Positions 1 to 6,677 are shown, counted from the stretch's first letter. The stretch: 9,800 nt of DNA from Mageeibacillus sp. UBA5439 (GCA_002427505.1 DIRJ01000042.1:1-9800), one strand, 5' to 3'. Notes: generated by a model not told the origin, from the letters alone. A program made the numbers and translations.

Positions 1-345
1 AAATTAAATTGTGTAGTTGTTTTATCACATTAACAGGTTAATCCTTTTTTGAGGACATCTTCAGGGGTTTTGCTACAGTGTCTCGGCATTGGTCCACTCT
101 GTTATACGCGGATTCGGTATCCCTTACCGCAGGACAATGGTTTCGCCGCGAGCTCTAGTCGTCTTAGGTCGTGAATCACTTTCGTGTCAACAAAGTTATA
201 ACGTAGATAGCTCAAACCCTTACTTTCACGAAAACCCCTAAAGATATCCTCAGCATGCATACGCTAATTTATCTTCCTTGCTTACCGGCTTGCTCTTCTC
301 TTAACCCTTGAATCAAGCTGTTTTTCTTACTTGCATATTATCTTA
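1..345. other. Gene-poor left flank with decayed mobile DNA
   Basis: No intact gene is visible in this stretch. It is more AT-rich than the genes that follow, and all six frames are interrupted. The only reading frame of note is a 52-codon one on the minus strand, listed separately as a possible transposase remnant. Near the left end a short perfect palindrome, ATTAAC-AG-GTTAAT (29-42), is followed by a T-run; it could be an operator or a weak terminator, but nothing decides between these. The flank ends at the REP-like repeat, listed separately. I infer that this is the decayed edge of a mobile element or of an insertion hot spot. Confidence 0.5.
102..260 (-). pseudogene. Possible C-terminal remnant of a DDE (IS4-superfamily-like) transposase
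   Basis: A 52-codon minus-strand frame runs from an ATG at 260 to a TAA at 102. An in-frame TAG lies just two codons upstream of the ATG, so the frame is not the tail of a longer intact gene. The peptide is rich in Arg, Lys, Leu and Tyr. It begins with an HAEDIFRGF-like stretch and ends with DLRRLEL followed by GKGYRIRV. This loosely recalls the C-terminal pattern of IS1634/IS4-type transposases: an 'H-s-E-d-x-x-R-G' segment, a 'Y-s-x-x-x-v-l-x-x-L-r-k-l' helix and a 'd-G-k-x-x-x-t-E' end. No DDE catalytic residues or N-terminal part are present, and the segment between the two motifs seems too short for an intact protein. The assignment comes from pattern memory only. It could equally be a chance frame in decayed DNA. 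Confidence 0.3.
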
Positions 346-381
346 GGTGCCTGGCACCAAAACACGTGGCACCAAAACACG
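346..381. repeat. REP-like element: 13-bp palindrome plus tandem 15-bp repeat
   Basis: GGTGCC-T-GGCACC (346-358) is a perfect palindrome around one central base. Its right half opens the first of two exact, abutting copies of TGGCACCAAAACACG (352-366 and 367-381). On the minus strand this reads TTTTGGTGCCAGGCACC. That resembles the GGTGCCAGGCACC-type palindromes found around REP-associated (Y1/IS200-like) transposases in many bacteria. No Y1 transposase is visible nearby, so this would be an orphan or partial copy. The palindrome and repeat are directly visible; the REP/RAYT link is from general knowledge. Confidence 0.6.
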
Positions 382-388
382 GAACATG

Positions 389-416
389 CTGCCACCGCCA
401 AAATCCGTCGTATACT
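389..416 (+). promoter_or_regulatory. Candidate promoter for the hydantoinase-deacetylase pair
   Basis: TATACT (411-416) differs from the -10 consensus at one position. CTGCCA (389-394) is a weak -35 (four of six matches) with a 16-bp spacer. Transcription would begin near 423, leaving about 30 nt of leader before the ATG at 455. The signal sits just right of the REP-like repeat, so the repeat would lie immediately upstream of the promoter. Confidence 0.35.
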
Positions 417-436
417 GTAAGAGACCGGCTTGTGTC

Positions 437-446
437 GGGGAAGGGG
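437..446 (+). promoter_or_regulatory. Ribosome binding site fixing the hydantoinase start
   Basis: The purine run GGGGAAGGGG lies 8 nt before the ATG at 455. It supports that start over the in-frame GTG at 347, which lies inside the REP-like palindrome and has no ribosome site. Confidence 0.6.
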
Positions 447-454
447 TGTTTTCG

Positions 455-2149
455 ATGATTCTGGCGATTGATATGGGTGGCACACATATTGACGGTGTTT
501 TGCTCCGTCAGGGTGTGCTGCTGAAGTCTGTCAAACATGAAGTAAACAAGGCAGATCTTTTTAACTCTATCTGGCAGTGCCTGCAGGACTTGCTGCAGGA
601 TCAGGAGAAAAGTGAAATTGACCGTATCCACCTCAGTACTACTGTCTGCACCAATGCCATTGTCGAAGGCAAGGTCTCCAGGGTCGGCGTCATCGTTCAA
701 AGCGGTCCGGGTATTAACTGGGATTTTGATCGGATGGGTGATAATCTGTACTATCTCTCCGGCAGTACCGATCATCGCGGAATTGTGGTAGATAATTTTA
801 GGCAAAGTGAGCTGCAGACCATCCAGGCCCGCTTTCAGGACAGCGGCGTGGAAAGTCTGGCTGTCATCAGTAAATTCTCACCGCGTAACCCCGACACGGA
901 AAAGAGGATCGGCGATTTTTTTGCAGATGAATACAAGGAAATCACCCTGGGGCACAGGCTCTCGGGCAAACTGAACTTCCCGCGCCGGGTACAGACTGCC
1001 TATCTCAACGCAGCTGTCGCGGATACCTTCCGTACTTTCGCCGGCAGCATGCTGGCAGCACTGGCAGAAGAGGCTATCACAGCTCCTGTCTATATTTTAA
1101 AAGCCGACGGCGGCACAGTTGATCTGGATTCAGCCCTGAAACGTCCGGTTGAAACTATTCTTTCCGGGCCTGCGGCCAGCTTTGTCGGCATCAGTGCTCT
1201 CTTTCCCCGGACAGAAGACGACGCTATCCTGCTCGATATCGGCGGCACCACCACTGACATCTTTTTTCTGGCAGCAGGCCTGCCCCTGTTTGAAGCAACA
1301 GGCATCGAGATCGACGGCCGCAAGACTCTGGTACGTGCTGTCTACAGCAGCTCTGTCGGTCTGGGCGGTGACAGTTACGTGCATATTGACAAGGGAGAAA
1401 TCCGGATCGGTCCGGAGCGGCGGGGTTTTGCTGTCGCTTTCGGCGGTGAAGATCTCACACCTACAGATGCTCTGGTTTATCTCGGCCTGATGAGAGGCAG
1501 CTACCCGCAAAAAGCCGCAGAAGCCCTGGCTGCTCTGGCAGCTGAACTTGAGCTGGACACAGAGGCCTGTGCGACAAAAATCGTCACCGGTTTTTGCGAC
1601 AGTATCATGCAAAGGATCGCGGAAATACTGGGACGCATCAACAGCAGCCCGGTCTACACTATCAGGGAGCTGCTGCACGGCCGGCAGCTAAAGCCCCGGT
1701 CCATCAGGCTGATCGGCGGTCCGGCCAAAGCTCTGGCAGAACCTTTGCACGCAGCCAGCGGTCTGGAAATAAGTTTCCCGGACAACTATGAGATTGCTAA
1801 CGCACTCGGTGCCGCCCTGGCCAGGCCGACGACTGAAATCTCCCTCTATGCCAACACGGAGCGCCGTATTCTCTCCATACCCGAGCTGGGCATTTATGAA
1901 AATATCGACAAGTCCTTTAATCTGGCACAGGCGGAAGAAATAGCTCTGCAAGCGGTGGCACAGGCCGGAGCAGCCATGGGTCTGCCGCCGGATCAGGTAG
2001 AAACCGAGATCACTGAAGCATCTTCTTTCAACATGGTACGCGGCTTTATGAGCCGGGAAAGAAACATCCGCGTCCGTGCTCAGATCAAACCCGGCTTACT
2101 CTACAAACTGCAGCAGGCAGAGGAGGGAAGCAGACATGAAGGCCAGTAA
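455..2149 (+). CDS. Hydantoinase/oxoprolinase-family protein (HyuA-like, ASKHA ATPase fold)
   Basis: A 564-residue protein of the hydantoinase A / 5-oxoprolinase family, whose members use ATP to open or hydrolyse cyclic amides such as hydantoins and 5-oxoproline; the acetophenone carboxylase subunits are related. The N-terminal domain starts directly with the phosphate-binding AIDMGGTHIDG (residues 4-14) and has STTVCTNAIVEGK (61-73). The central Hydantoinase_A domain shows KADGGTVDLDSA (216-227), RPVETILSGPAA (230-241), the second nucleotide motif LLDIGGTTTDIF (259-270) and SVGLGGDSYVHI (300-311). A final GGPA motif (421-424) and a C-terminal alpha/beta region follow. The length is slightly below the roughly 600-700 residues usual for HyuA. 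The ATG at 455 is chosen because MILAIDMGGT is the normal family N-terminus; upstream frame extension would translate the repeat. No HyuB subunit follows. The gene overlaps the deacetylase gene by 14 bp. Family assignment is firm; substrate unknown. Confidence 0.88.
   Translation: MILAIDMGGTHIDGVLLRQGVLLKSVKHEVNKADLFNSIWQCLQDLLQDQEKSEIDRIHLSTTVCTNAIVEGKVSRVGVIVQSGPGINWDFDRMGDNLYYLSGSTDHRGIVVDNFRQSELQTIQARFQDSGVESLAVISKFSPRNPDTEKRIGDFFADEYKEITLGHRLSGKLNFPRRVQTAYLNAAVADTFRTFAGSMLAALAEEAITAPVYILKADGGTVDLDSALKRPVETILSGPAASFVGISALFPRTEDDAILLDIGGTTTDIFFLAAGLPLFEATGIEIDGRKTLVRAVYSSSVGLGGDSYVHIDKGEIRIGPERRGFAVAFGGEDLTPTDALVYLGLMRGSYPQKAAEALAALAAELELDTEACATKIVTGFCDSIMQRIAEILGRINSSPVYTIRELLHGRQLKPRSIRLIGGPAKALAEPLHAASGLEISFPDNYEIANALGAALARPTTEISLYANTERRILSIPELGIYENIDKSFNLAQAEEIALQAVAQAGAAMGLPPDQVETEITEASSFNMVRGFMSRERNIRVRAQIKPGLLYKLQQAEEGSRHEGQ
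2121..2126 (+). promoter_or_regulatory. AGGAGG ribosome binding site within the upstream gene
   Basis: A perfect AGGAGG lies 9 nt before the ATG at 2136, inside the last codons of the hydantoinase gene. It settles the deacetylase start over the in-frame upstream ATG at 2076, and implies translational coupling. Confidence 0.75.
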
Positions 2150-3443
2150 TTCATTAGCCCTGATTTTCTTTCCGGCTTTTGACTGGGCCATTTCGCCCAC
2201 CCATCCGGAACGCGAAGAAAGACTGCTTTATACACAGGATCAGCTTTTTGAAGAAGGCATCAGAGACATCGAAGGCATACATTTTTTCAACCCCGCTCTG
2301 GCCAGCGCGGCTGATGTGGAGCGGGTACACTTTGCCTATCCTGACGCCGACTCCATCGTGACCGAGTCGCACTATATTGCCGCCGGCGGCGTGATGCGTG
2401 CTCTGGAAGCGGTCATGTCCGGAGAAACTGACAAGGCCTTTGCCATGGTCAGGCCGCCGGGTCACCACGCCCAGCGCGTCACTTACGGCGACAGGGGCTT
2501 TTGTATCATTAATATCGAGGCGGTCGGTCTGGAATACATCCGGCAAAAATATCCGGATTTGCGGGTAGCCATTGTCGACACGGATTGTCATCATGGCGAC
2601 GGCACGCAGGATATCTACTGGAACGATCCCGACACTCTCTTTATTTCTTTCCATCAGGACGGCCGCACGCTCTATCCCGGTACAGGTGATCTGAGCGAGC
2701 TGGGCGGGCCGGGTGCCTATGGTTACAATCTCAACATTCCTCTGCCGCCCAATACCGGTGACGAGGGTTTTCTCCACGTACTTGATAACGTAGTCCTGCC
2801 GGTTCTGGACGACTATAAGCCGGACCTGATTATCAACTCGGCCGGTCAGGATAATCATTACACTGACCCGCTGACAAATATGAATTTCTCCGCCCAGGGT
2901 TACGCTCATTTGAATGAAAGACTCAATCCGGATGTGGCTGTGCTGGAGGGCGGTTATTCGATAGAAGGTGCCCTGCCCTACGTCAATCTGGGCATAGTCC
3001 TGGCCATGGCAGGCCTGGATTATTCCGGCGTGCGCGAACCTGATTACCATGAGGCCAGCTGGCGGCAAAGCCTTCGGGTCACACGGCAAGTGGAGGAAAT
3101 CTCGCGTCAGGTTTTGAAAAACTGGAAAAACCGGGAAAAAATGGCGGAAGAAAAATTTAAGGGGATGCAGGAGCTTACACGGTCACGCCAGGTTTATTAC
3201 GATACGGCCGGTATTATGGAAAGGCAGCGGCAGGAGTTTAAAATCTGCGCTGACTGTCCGGGCGTTAATGTTATCCATTCCACCAACGACCGCGGCGACA
3301 GTCTGATCGGCGTGCAGATACCCCGTCAGGCCTGCCCCACCTGCCAGCTGGAAGGCTATCGTCTTTTTGAGGAAGCGGCCAAACTGAAGGTAAAAGGCAG
3401 ATTTCTCCAGGACAAAAGCAGCAATCAATATTTCGCCGGTTAG
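2136..3443 (+). CDS. HDAC-superfamily deacetylase (acetylpolyamine amidohydrolase/AcuC-like) with Cys-pair C-terminal extension
   Basis: A 435-residue Zn-dependent deacetylase/amidohydrolase of the arginase-deacetylase fold. Key parts are present in order: RPPGHHA with the active-site His pair H110-H111, RGFCIIN (120-126), DTDCHHGDGTQ (148-158) carrying the zinc ligands D150 and H152, SFHQ (171-174), PGTGD (181-185), SAGQDNHYTDP (235-245) with the third zinc ligand D239, and LEGGY (270-274) with the likely catalytic Tyr274. The family usually reads GFD where this protein has GQD, and the stretch before LEGGY looks some eight residues shorter than in typical members. After about residue 300 comes a charged helical segment and then CADC (371-374) and CPTC (400-403), possibly a small zinc-binding knuckle. 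Substrates of bacterial relatives include acetylpolyamines, acetyl-CoA synthetase acetyl-lysine and other N-acyl amides; the real one here is unknown. The gene is co-transcribed with the HyuA-like gene and ends 6 bp from the convergent thpR gene. Confidence 0.88.
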   Translation: MKASNSLALIFFPAFDWAISPTHPEREERLLYTQDQLFEEGIRDIEGIHFFNPALASAADVERVHFAYPDADSIVTESHYIAAGGVMRALEAVMSGETDKAFAMVRPPGHHAQRVTYGDRGFCIINIEAVGLEYIRQKYPDLRVAIVDTDCHHGDGTQDIYWNDPDTLFISFHQDGRTLYPGTGDLSELGGPGAYGYNLNIPLPPNTGDEGFLHVLDNVVLPVLDDYKPDLIINSAGQDNHYTDPLTNMNFSAQGYAHLNERLNPDVAVLEGGYSIEGALPYVNLGIVLAMAGLDYSGVREPDYHEASWRQSLRVTRQVEEISRQVLKNWKNREKMAEEKFKGMQELTRSRQVYYDTAGIMERQRQEFKICADCPGVNVIHSTNDRGDSLIGVQIPRQACPTCQLEGYRLFEEAAKLKVKGRFLQDKSSNQYFAG

Positions 3444-3449
3444 TATTGC

Positions 3450-3986
3450 TTAAAAAACGAAGAGGGGTGTATACAACATACCGTTGCCGGTGAATTCGCT
3501 TTTGAACAGGACCAGGTCCGAAAGAGCATAAGTTTCGGCCTGTACGGGCAGCTTCTGGTGGACTTCAGGCCAGGAAAGGGCCAGTTGCGTCCGCCGGGCC
3601 AAGCTTACGTGCGCTTTCCAGCGGCGGCGGTCCGGCTCAAAGCCGAGCTCAGCCAAGACCCCGCCCAGATCTTTCTGCAGCTGCACCAGCTCCGCAGATA
3701 CCGCCAAATCGGCATAGATCAGGTCCCCGTCCCGGCGCCGGAAAAAGCCATAGCCGTCCAGGCGGGAGGTCAGACTCCCGGCCGGCGGCAGCTCAAACTC
3801 CCGCAGACCACTGAGCAGCCGCTCAGTGTCCGCTGTTGCCGTCTCACCCAGGAAGTGCAGGGTCAGATGCAGGTTTTCCGCTTTGGTCAGGGAGATCTTC
3901 TCCGCGGCGCGGCGCAGAAGTGCCTGTGCCTGCCCGAGCTCCCGCAGCTGGTCAGCTGCCAGTCTTGCTGCCAAAAATAAACGCAT
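3450..3986 (-). CDS. thpR: RNA 2',3'-cyclic phosphodiesterase (2H phosphoesterase, LigT/ThpR family)
   Basis: A 178-residue cytoplasmic enzyme of the 2H phosphoesterase superfamily. ThpR hydrolyses 2',3'-cyclic phosphate ends of RNA to 2'-phosphates; the family was first noted for ligating tRNA halves in vitro. Both catalytic motifs are present at the expected spacing: NLHLTLHFLGE with H40-x-T42, and KAHVSLARR with H126-x-S128. The N-terminus MRLFLAARL is the typical family start, and the length matches the usual 175-195. The start at 3986 is preceded by AGGAG (minus strand, at 3993-3997) 6 nt away, which overlaps the stop codon of the DUF438 gene upstream. Only 3 nt separate the two genes, so this is the last gene of the leftward operon and probably translationally coupled. 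The family assignment is strong; the physiological RNA substrate is not known from the sequence. Confidence 0.9.
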   Translation of the reverse strand: MRLFLAARLAADQLRELGQAQALLRRAAEKISLTKAENLHLTLHFLGETATADTERLLSGLREFELPPAGSLTSRLDGYGFFRRRDGDLIYADLAVSAELVQLQKDLGGVLAELGFEPDRRRWKAHVSLARRTQLALSWPEVHQKLPVQAETYALSDLVLFKSEFTGNGMLYTPLFVF

Positions 3987-3989
3987 CGG

Positions 3990-5174
3990 CTACTCCTGCC
4001 ACTCTGTCAGCCGCCGGTCTCCTTGCAGAGACTGCAGGTCGGTGATATCCTGGCTCACTTCCAGAACCCCGCGATACTTTCCCTCCGCATCACGCAAGGC
4101 AAAATACTCGATCAGCAGTTTTTTATCTTTGACGCTGATCCAGAAACGGGCATGGTTCTGCCGGCCCTGGCGGAAAGCATCGATAATCTCATCTACTTTA
4201 TCCAGGCTTCTGGGAGGGTGGCAGTTTTTCACCTCGCGCCCGACCACTGCGGGGCTGCGCGGGAAAATCCGGTAGGGCGGATTATTAAAGTACAATACCC
4301 GGTTGTTTTCATCCACCACGGTAAAGTCGACCGGCAGATTATTCAAAACCAGGTTTAGCTGTTCGAAGCTCATGCTGCCGGTACCGCTGCTGAAGCAGCC
4401 CTGAGCGGCAGCGTCCTTTAGCTGAGAAAAATCGATTTCCGCCACTTCCTGGCGGATATCAAAGGCAGTGGGATAAGCGCGTGATTGCTGATACATGGCC
4501 TCCCAGTCAGTCTCATCCAGCAATTTATCAGCTGCAGTGTAGAGCAGGCGCTCTTCCTTGAAGGGCAGGCTGGCATAGGATCCGAAAAGCTCTCCCGCCA
4601 TCCGGTTAAGCTGTTCTGTCGGCATTTTCGGATCAGCAAAAGTTGCCAGAGACTGCTCCAGAACCGTTTCCGCCTGATCCTGCCAGGCCCATAAAAGTGT
4701 CAGGCCCGACAGGGCGTGGTGCTTGTGTTCCAGAGTCGGAAAGAAAATATTCTGCAATCTGACAAAATGCGCCCTGACCTGCCGCAAGCCCTGCATGGCC
4801 GCCACGATCTTCTGGTCCCGCTCTGGCGTTCTCTCCTGACGAAAGAGAGGCCGCAGCCCTGCCAGCAGGTCCATCATGGTCTGATTCTCCGCCCGCAGCT
4901 CCTGCAAAAAGGGATCCTCCGGCCTGACTTCCTCGAAGTCGTCCTCACGCTGGGTGGCTAAAATCACACGTGATACCTCTGTAATCACCTGGTCCGGGTC
5001 ATAGCCCTGATCAAGAATCTGCCGGAAGGCCTGAAAGACTTCCAGACTTTCCAGTCCTGCAAATTCTTCAAAATGCCGTTGGTAGCTTTCCCTCACGTTC
5101 TCTTCACGCAGGAGGCATTCAATATAAGAGACGAGATTCGCTATTCTTTTTTCGGATGCTTCACTTTTTTGCAT
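3990..5174 (-). CDS. DUF438 / hemerythrin-like / PAS domain protein
   Basis: A 394-residue soluble protein with the three-part layout of the DUF438 family: a helical DUF438 region (about 1-75), a hemerythrin-like four-helix region (about 85-230) and a C-terminal PAS domain (about 275-380). The PAS part matches the family closely: FEQLNLVLNNLPVDFTVVDE, IFPRS, VGREVKNCHPPRS (311-323), FWISVKD and LEVSQDITDL. The hemerythrin-like part keeps H136 and FKEE (205-208). It has lost several residues where relatives place iron ligands: the HP of the first helix is DP (87-88), the HYxRKE motif is HFVRLQ (136-141, Glu to Gln), and the WxVHDE motif is WAWQDQ (162-167, His to Gln). It may therefore not bind a diiron centre in the usual way. 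A role as an oxygen, redox or NO-linked sensor is the usual guess for the family, but there is no output domain here. The ATG at 5174 has only a weak AAGG ribosome site, 11 nt upstream. The gene lies 26 bp after the cardiolipin synthase-like gene. Confidence 0.85.
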   Translation of the reverse strand: MQKSEASEKRIANLVSYIECLLREENVRESYQRHFEEFAGLESLEVFQAFRQILDQGYDPDQVITEVSRVILATQREDDFEEVRPEDPFLQELRAENQTMMDLLAGLRPLFRQERTPERDQKIVAAMQGLRQVRAHFVRLQNIFFPTLEHKHHALSGLTLLWAWQDQAETVLEQSLATFADPKMPTEQLNRMAGELFGSYASLPFKEERLLYTAADKLLDETDWEAMYQQSRAYPTAFDIRQEVAEIDFSQLKDAAAQGCFSSGTGSMSFEQLNLVLNNLPVDFTVVDENNRVLYFNNPPYRIFPRSPAVVGREVKNCHPPRSLDKVDEIIDAFRQGRQNHARFWISVKDKKLLIEYFALRDAEGKYRGVLEVSQDITDLQSLQGDRRLTEWQE

Positions 5175-5200
5175 AGATTAACCAACCTTGATCATATTTT

Positions 5201-6637
5201 TTAAATAAAAAACTGAAAAGGACGCAAGAGGAGATGGGAGAGAAAATAGGTAAGTCTCTTGCCCCGTAGCACGGGCGTCGCTGTCACAGTATCTGAAGGA
5301 AGATACTTGTTATCCTTGCCCACTTTTAAACTCTGTCCGATTATTTTCCGGTGATAATCAGAAAAGGTCCTGGTCAGTTCCGGGCTGTCTATCACCAGCA
5401 TTGTTTCTGTGTCCAGGTAAATACTGCGTGAATCCAGATTAAAGCTGCCCACCACAGAAATCCTGTCGTCCAGAATAAAGGATTTGCCGTGTATGGAGTC
5501 AGTATCCTGAAACTCATAGATATTGACACCAGCCTGGAGAAATTTCTTTCTTTGAAAGTAATAGTTGGGATAGGCCGGCAGGTTTTTGGCCGAGGCCAGG
5601 GAATTAGTCAGGTAATACACTTCCATATGAGCTGCAGCCTCTGTCAGGAGCTGCAGTAAAGGAGGCGTAGCTGTTGCGTAAGGTGTTTGTATAAAAAGGC
5701 TCTTTTCCGCCTGAGAGGCGAGTTTTACCAGATCCTGAGTCACCCAGGGGTCCTTGCGCCAACTGTTCAGCGGGTTATGTAAGAGCATGATTCTGTCAGG
5801 GCGAATCATGTCCCTGGTAAAATCAGCAACGGTTTCCTGATAAAACTCAGGATGCTCAGCTGAAAACTTTTGCGCTGCAGCGTGTATTCCCTCAAGTATT
5901 CCCGATTTTCTCAAAGGCCGCCAAACTTTTCTGGTCGATTTTTTCTGCCACAAGAGCTCATTGTAGGCGGTAATCGTATCAACTACACTTTGGTCTGCAG
6001 GACTGCCTGCATCGCGCCGCACCAGCACATCCCAGTCATACTTGTTGGCTAGCGGCGCTTCGGCCAGACCGAAGTAACTGGGTTCAATATTGCGTCCGCC
6101 CAGCAAGGCATAGTTGTGGTCAACAATCATGAACTTATCGTGCATAACTTCGTTCAAGGTCCATGGTTTCAGTAAATTCAGCGGATTGTAGAGGCCAACT
6201 TCAATCTGCGGGTGCTGGGCCAAAGCTTTCATCGTTATCAAGAAGAGCATCTTCATCTTGGCATCAAGCAGGAGGCGTACTCTGACACCTCTGTCAGCAG
6301 CCGCCAGCAGCTCCGAGAGAATGGCCAGGCCACTTTCAGTGTTAGTGATCGAAAAGTAGCTGATGTCAAGGCTTTCCCGGGCTTCTCTGATCAGCGCCAG
6401 ACGCAGAGACAGGGCGTCCGTGAAATCAGCAATGATTTTAACCTGATCCGGGACATCTTCCGGGCGCTTGTGCTGCCATTCTTCGTTCAGTTTAGACGTT
6501 GAAGCCGGCCGCGGCTTTGTACGCGGGCGAATGACAAAGGAGAAAATTCCGGTAAAGAGAAAATAAAGGAGATAGGCTGTCAGCAGCCCCGCTCCGGAAA
6601 GAAGAACAATTATCACAGTCATTATTGTCCCAGACAA
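5201..6637 (-). CDS. Phospholipase D-family, cardiolipin synthase-like (ClsC/YmdC-type) membrane enzyme
   Basis: A 478-residue protein with two HKD catalytic motifs, as expected for a phospholipase D-superfamily enzyme that forms a phosphatidyl-enzyme intermediate. The first is VMHDKFMIVD (H166, K168, D173), followed by YALLGGRNIEPSYFG. The second is SIHGKSFILD (H383, K385, D390), followed by VVGSFNLDSRS and ETMLVIDSPEL. The GGRNI and GSFNLDSRS signatures, and the single N-terminal membrane segment (about 7-36), point to the ClsC/YmdC group; these make cardiolipin or related lipids from phosphatidylglycerol and a second phospholipid. A substrate cannot be read from sequence, and a plain phospholipase is possible. 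The C-terminus has a short hydrophobic stretch. The start is TTG at 6637, supported by AAGGGAG ending 8 nt upstream; the alternative ATG at 6622 (residue 6) has no such site. It is the first gene of the leftward three-gene operon. Confidence 0.87.
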   Translation of the reverse strand: MSGTIMTVIIVLLSGAGLLTAYLLYFLFTGIFSFVIRPRTKPRPASTSKLNEEWQHKRPEDVPDQVKIIADFTDALSLRLALIREARESLDISYFSITNTESGLAILSELLAAADRGVRVRLLLDAKMKMLFLITMKALAQHPQIEVGLYNPLNLLKPWTLNEVMHDKFMIVDHNYALLGGRNIEPSYFGLAEAPLANKYDWDVLVRRDAGSPADQSVVDTITAYNELLWQKKSTRKVWRPLRKSGILEGIHAAAQKFSAEHPEFYQETVADFTRDMIRPDRIMLLHNPLNSWRKDPWVTQDLVKLASQAEKSLFIQTPYATATPPLLQLLTEAAAHMEVYYLTNSLASAKNLPAYPNYYFQRKKFLQAGVNIYEFQDTDSIHGKSFILDDRISVVGSFNLDSRSIYLDTETMLVIDSPELTRTFSDYHRKIIGQSLKVGKDNKYLPSDTVTATPVLRGKRLTYFLSHLLLRPFQFFI

Positions 6638-6645
6638 AATCCAAA

Positions 6646-6652
6646 CTCCCTT
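6646..6652 (-). promoter_or_regulatory. Ribosome binding site supporting a TTG start
   Basis: The minus strand reads AAGGGAG here, ending 8 nt before the TTG at 6637. The in-frame ATG at 6622 would lie 23 nt from this site, too far, so TTG is the likelier start. Confidence 0.6.
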
Positions 6653-6677
6653 CTGTTACTGCTATGCAACCTTTCTT

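Noticed and set aside
29..42. ATTAAC-AG-GTTAAT palindrome followed by T-run as a terminator
   Set aside because: The stem is only 6 bp and AT-rich with a 2-nt loop, too weak to call; noted only as part of the left flank.
352..381. The tandem 15-bp repeat as the start of a CRISPR array
   Set aside because: There are only two copies, directly abutting with no spacers, and there are no cas genes.
347..454. In-frame upstream GTG that would extend the hydantoinase protein by 36 residues
   Set aside because: The extra peptide is simply the translated REP-like repeat, there is no ribosome site, and the ATG at 455 with GGGGAAGGGG upstream gives the standard family N-terminus.
338..805. Minus-strand frame of 155 codons across the start of the hydantoinase gene
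   Set aside because: It is antisense to conserved family motifs, and its peptide shows no domain.
1130..1678. Minus-strand frame of 182 codons inside the hydantoinase gene
   Set aside because: A shadow of the conserved Hydantoinase_A domain, with no motif or ribosome site of its own.
2076..2135. In-frame upstream ATG for the deacetylase
   Set aside because: It lacks a ribosome site and would overlap the hydantoinase gene by a further 60 bp; AGGAGG before 2136 decides the start.
2154..3089. Long open frame (311 codons) on the minus strand across the deacetylase gene
   Set aside because: It is antisense to a gene with complete conserved motifs, has no recognisable domain, and is expected from the codon bias of the true gene.
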